NCBI GenBank assembly: GCA_018380115.1
Contig: JAGZUF010000019.1
Coordinates: forward strand, 1-51,535
Direction: 5' to 3'
DNA from: Oscillospiraceae bacterium
Lineage (GTDB): Bacteria > Bacillota > Clostridia > Oscillospirales > Ruminococcaceae
DNA length: 51,535 nucleotides
Shown here: positions 48,816 to 51,535 of the stretch, piece after piece
Layout: each line of letters begins with the position of its first letter
Position numbering within the stretch: the first letter of the stretch is position 1
Notes under the pieces: generated by a model
Told to the model about the DNA's origin: nothing
Databases searched by the model: none
Seen by the model: only the letters and a program-made list of their open reading frames with translations
Made by a program: the position numbers and the translations under genes

Positions 48816-49105
48816 CTGCACACATTCCCTCCAAGGCCGCCGGGCCGGCAAAGCCGCCCGGCGCCCCGAAAGCGGCGGTTTTTAATGCAGAGCGGGGAGG
48901 CTTTCTGTGGGCGCCATTTGCGGCTTTCAGGGAAAGCGGAAGAGGCTGTGCGCAAAAATTGCCTTCCGGGGGCGGCGCTTTCTTGCGGCAGCGCACCTAA
49001 AGCCGGGGTGCGTTCCTTGCTTCCCGGCGCGGTGGACGCGCGCTTTGCAAAAGAAGCGTGTTTTCAAAACCCCTGAAATTTTTGGGCTGGCGGGCCGGAC
49101 ACCCA

Positions 49106-49134
49106 TTGATTTTTTGTGCGGAATAGAGTAGTAT
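49106..49134 (+). promoter_or_regulatory. promoter of the LRR gene
   Basis: TTGATT (49106-49111) and TAGTAT (49129-49134) with a 17-base spacer; start near 49141. Confidence 0.65.
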
Positions 49135-49145
49135 CTGTATATGAG

Positions 49146-49209
49146 GCGCCGCGCACAGCGGCGCGGTGAAAGGGGCCCCTTTCTGTTTCTCCGGCATTGC
49201 CGGAGAAAC
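49146..49209 (+). other. three consecutive hairpins in the LRR leader
   Basis: GCGCCGC/GCGGCGC (49146-49164), the 16-bp palindrome GAAAGGGGCCCCTTTC (49168-49183) and GTTTCTCCGG/CCGGAGAAAC (49185-49209) follow one another within the first 70 bases of the predicted mRNA. None has a T-run. Confidence 0.6.
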
Positions 49210-49268
49210 CGCCTGTCTCACACAGGGGGGAGAGCTGGGGCCGAAAACCTGTGAAGGAGAGAAAAGGC

Positions 49269-51227
49269 ATGAGGAAATTCAAACGGCTTTTGTGCGGCCT
49301 GCTGGCCATGGCCCTGCTTGTGTGCGCCCTGCCCGCGGCAATGGCCGAGGGGGCGGATAAAACCACGCCCGGCTATGTGGACGAAAACAACGGCCACCCC
49401 AAATATGTGTCGGAGACCTTCGATTTTGTAGAAGGTGACATCGCCTATAAGCTGGTGGACGGCGGCGTGGAGGTGGCGCCTTGGAAATGGGCGTGGAAGG
49501 GGCATAACTGCCCCCAGCATACAGACCATGTGTTTGCAGGCTCGGAATATTCAAACCGCGGCACAATGAGCATCCCGGCCAGCGTCAGCCACGGCGGGCA
49601 GAGCTACGCCGTGGTGGGCATCGGCAGCGGTGCGTTTTTCGAGGTGGGCGGCACGTCCGTCACCCTGCCGGAGGGCCTGCAGTATCTGGCGGACAGCGCC
49701 TTCAGCGCCAGCAATCTGACGGACATCACCATCCCGGCCAGCGTCACGCGCATTGGCGAGCGCAGCCTTGCCAGCGGTTTTGCCTCCATCACCTTTGCGC
49801 CGGGCAGCAATTTGCAGACGGTGGGCAGCCTGGCATTCGACGGCGCCGGGGTCACGCAGCTTGCCCTGCCGGAGACCGTGACCGAGATAGGGGCCAGAGC
49901 CTTCCGCGGCTGCGGTAAGCTGGCTGCCGTCACCATCCCGGCGGGGGCGCGCTTCACCTCGCTGCCCGCCTTCGGCAACTCCAGCTTTGACAAATTCAAT
50001 TATCAGGGCGAGGTAACCTTTGCGCTGGGCAGCCCTTATTACGAGCGGGACGGCGTTGTGTACGACGGTGACGCCCTGCTGGAGGTGCGCCGCGTTCAGG
50101 AGCACGTGGTGGTGCCGGAGGGTGTGAAATATATCACAGAAGGCGCCTTCTGGATGCCGAATAAGGACAGCACGCTGAAAACGCTTCAGCTGCCGCAAAG
50201 CCTTGTCAGCATCGGGAAAAACGCCTTTGCGGGCAACACGGGCCTGCAGAGCGTGGTGGTGCCGGAAAATGTCACGGAGATAGGCACGCAGGCCTTTAAC
50301 GGGTGCAGCGCCATGACGTCCGCCGTGGTGGAGGGGAACGTGACGGAACTGAACGGGACGTTCGGCGGGTGCAGCGCGCTTGCCAGCGTTACATTACCGG
50401 ATACGGTGAAGGTAATTGGCAGCAGTACGTTTTCTGGCTGCGCCTCGCTGACGGAATTTGATTTTTCCGGTATTGAGGAAATTGGAAGCAGAGCATTTTT
50501 TAACAGCGGTGTGAAGGTGCTGGAAGGGGCAGATTCACTGAGAATAATTGGAAATACGGCGTTTGCAAATTCCAAGCTGGAAAAAGCTATCCTGCCGCAG
50601 GGCGTAACCGAACTTCCGCAAGGTGTATTTGGAAATTGCGAAGCACTGAAAACAGTGGTTCTTCCTGACACGGTCACTGTCATACAGAAGCAGGCGTTTC
50701 AAAAGGCGCTTGCACAGCCGGGCAGTATTCTTATTATGCAGGGTAATGTCCCGCCCAGCTTTGATGCGAACGCCTTCGGCTCCTCCGGCAAGCCGGACGC
50801 AGATGTGCTGACCGTGATTGTGCCACAGGAGGCGAAAGATGCTTATGCGGCTGATAGTACATTGGGCAGCTACGTTTCTGTGGACGCCAGCGGCATTACC
50901 TATGCCCTCTCGCTGGATAAAGCCGCGCTCAGCGTACAGGCGGGCGGCACGGCTGTGCTGAAGGCAGACGCAGTGCTGCCCGCCGGGGCAGGGCTGGTGT
51001 GGGCCAGCAGCAGCCCGGCCGTTGCCACAGTGGAAAACGGCACAGTGAAGGGCGCCGCGGCGGGCACTGCCGTGGTGACGGCGCGCATCGAGCTGAACGG
51101 CGTGGTGCTTGCCGATGCAAGCTGCACTGTGACAGTGACGAAGGCGGGCGAAGCGGAAAAGCCCGCCGGGCCCTCCGGCGGGGCTGCACCGGCCCCGCAG
51201 AAGCCGAACCCCAAAACGGGCGTGTAA
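49269..51227 (+). CDS. secreted BspA-like leucine-rich-repeat protein with Big2 domain
   Basis: A 652-residue exported protein. Residues 1-26 form a signal peptide (KRLLCGLLAMALLVCALPAAMA). About 85-540 hold BspA-type (LRR_5) repeats: LPEGLQYLADSAFSASNLTD, IPASVTRIGERSL, LPETVTEIGARAFRGCGKL, LPDTVKVIGSSTFSGCASL and more. Then a Big2 immunoglobulin-like domain (~555-635; LSLDKAALSVQAGGTAVLKA; WASSSPAVATVENG). The very end, NPKTGV-stop, looks like the first part of a sortase signal without the hydrophobic and basic tail. BspA-like proteins bind host or partner surfaces. The stretch ~50380-50880 is richer in A/T than the rest. ATG 49269 follows GGAGAG. Confidence 0.9.
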   Translation: MRKFKRLLCGLLAMALLVCALPAAMAEGADKTTPGYVDENNGHPKYVSETFDFVEGDIAYKLVDGGVEVAPWKWAWKGHNCPQHTDHVFAGSEYSNRGTMSIPASVSHGGQSYAVVGIGSGAFFEVGGTSVTLPEGLQYLADSAFSASNLTDITIPASVTRIGERSLASGFASITFAPGSNLQTVGSLAFDGAGVTQLALPETVTEIGARAFRGCGKLAAVTIPAGARFTSLPAFGNSSFDKFNYQGEVTFALGSPYYERDGVVYDGDALLEVRRVQEHVVVPEGVKYITEGAFWMPNKDSTLKTLQLPQSLVSIGKNAFAGNTGLQSVVVPENVTEIGTQAFNGCSAMTSAVVEGNVTELNGTFGGCSALASVTLPDTVKVIGSSTFSGCASLTEFDFSGIEEIGSRAFFNSGVKVLEGADSLRIIGNTAFANSKLEKAILPQGVTELPQGVFGNCEALKTVVLPDTVTVIQKQAFQKALAQPGSILIMQGNVPPSFDANAFGSSGKPDADVLTVIVPQEAKDAYAADSTLGSYVSVDASGITYALSLDKAALSVQAGGTAVLKADAVLPAGAGLVWASSSPAVATVENGTVKGAAAGTAVVTARIELNGVVLADASCTVTVTKAGEAEKPAGPSGGAAPAPQKPNPKTGV

Positions 51228-51535
51228 AACAGAACACGGTAGAGCAATGGCATGGGCCCCGGTTTTCAAAACCGGGGCCTGCTTGTTTGCGCAGAAAGGC
51301 CGCCGCCCAGTTGGCAGCCATGGCCGTTGCGGTTATGGCTGGCTTGGGAAATAAGCGGCAAGGCCGGTATGCAGCCCGCCTCACAAAAGAGCTTTGCTTT
51401 AAGCATAGAGCGAAGCGTGGCTCTGGCCGCGGGCTTCCAAAGGCAGAAGGCTCTGTTGACACAGCGGCCGCCCACTTGCGGGCCGGGGGGATGCAGGTGA
51501 AATAAAATTCCGTGCGGTTTGAGGCGCGTGCCGCC
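51228..51535. other. right-edge spacer without a supported gene
   Basis: After the LRR terminator the final ~250 bases contain no frame with a ribosome site. A TTGACA at ~51456 has no clear -10 partner before the window ends. Confidence 0.5.
51255..51279 (+). terminator. terminator of the LRR gene
   Basis: GGCCCCGGTTT pairs perfectly with AAACCGGGGCC around TCA, followed by TGCTTGTTT. Confidence 0.82.

Larger units (their letters stand above)
48705..49268. other. spacer between rubrerythrin and the LRR protein
   Basis: 564 bases with a terminator at 48784, then ~290 bases in which I see no gene or clear structure, then the promoter and hairpin-rich leader of the LRR gene. Confidence 0.55.

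Noticed and set aside
1..51535. tRNA or rRNA genes
   Set aside because: No cloverleaf, T-loop GGTTC-type or rRNA core sequence was recognised on either strand by eye.

Overview
The window looks like chromosome of a GC-rich, anaerobic Gram-positive gut bacterium of the Clostridia, probably Ruminococcaceae/Oscillospiraceae. The grounds are an HPr with both His15 and Ser46, a GlpP-type antiterminator, a PerR plus rubrerythrin pair, an anaerobic GlpA/GlpB-type glycerol-3-phosphate dehydrogenase, a BspA-like surface protein ending in an NPKTG-like motif, and very GC-rich third codon positions from about 7.7 kb onward. The genus assignment is inference.

Region 1 (1-5.9 kb) is the integrase end of a Tn916-like integrative conjugative element and is visibly richer in A/T. 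It carries a partial LexA/S24-like protein, two small proteins, a sigma-like HTH protein behind two terminators, a hypothetical protein, two tandem excisionases, the tyrosine integrase, and a cargo gene made of five zinc-ribbon repeats with a nuclease-like tail. Phased CTTAC(G/T)CC repeats follow. Region 2 (5.9-7.65 kb) is a low-GC scar: a 3' fragment of metG, a 66-aa coiled-coil protein, a methyltransferase-like remnant and a broken GNAT acetyltransferase. The composition switches sharply near 7.65 kb, where a promoter-to-terminator unit may encode a small structured RNA.

Region 3 (7.9-20 kb) concerns three-carbon metabolism: fucO-type dehydrogenase; glpP-glpK on the minus strand; and glpA, a glpB-like gene and a DUF1667 gene on the plus strand behind a leader terminator that GlpP could control. 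Between them lie two divergent paralogous membrane-anchored alpha/beta hydrolases, each with a promoter followed by a leader terminator. Spacers at 9.1-9.98 kb and 19.9-21.0 kb hold tandem repeats without genes.

Region 4 (21-29 kb) has a MATE exporter, then an agmatine-use module: LuxR-type regulator, putrescine carbamoyltransferase, agmatine deiminase, and two NhaC-family antiporter paralogs flanking it. No carbamate kinase is present. Region 5 (29.3-38 kb, minus strand) is a surface-polysaccharide operon: CapE, CapF and CapG (UDP-N-acetyl-L-fucosamine synthesis), a WbuB-like glycosyltransferase, a dolichol-phosphate-mannose-synthase-like GT2 with a DUF2304 partner, and an MBOAT/SGNH O-acylation pair.

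Region 6 (38.5-51.5 kb) is mostly housekeeping: pepT, a PHP phosphatase, ppa, an unnoticed 45-aa membrane protein, a pentapeptide-repeat protein, rimM-trmD, ptsH, uvrC, rsmD-coaD and a coiled-coil gene, perR and rubrerythrin, ending with the secreted leucine-rich-repeat protein.
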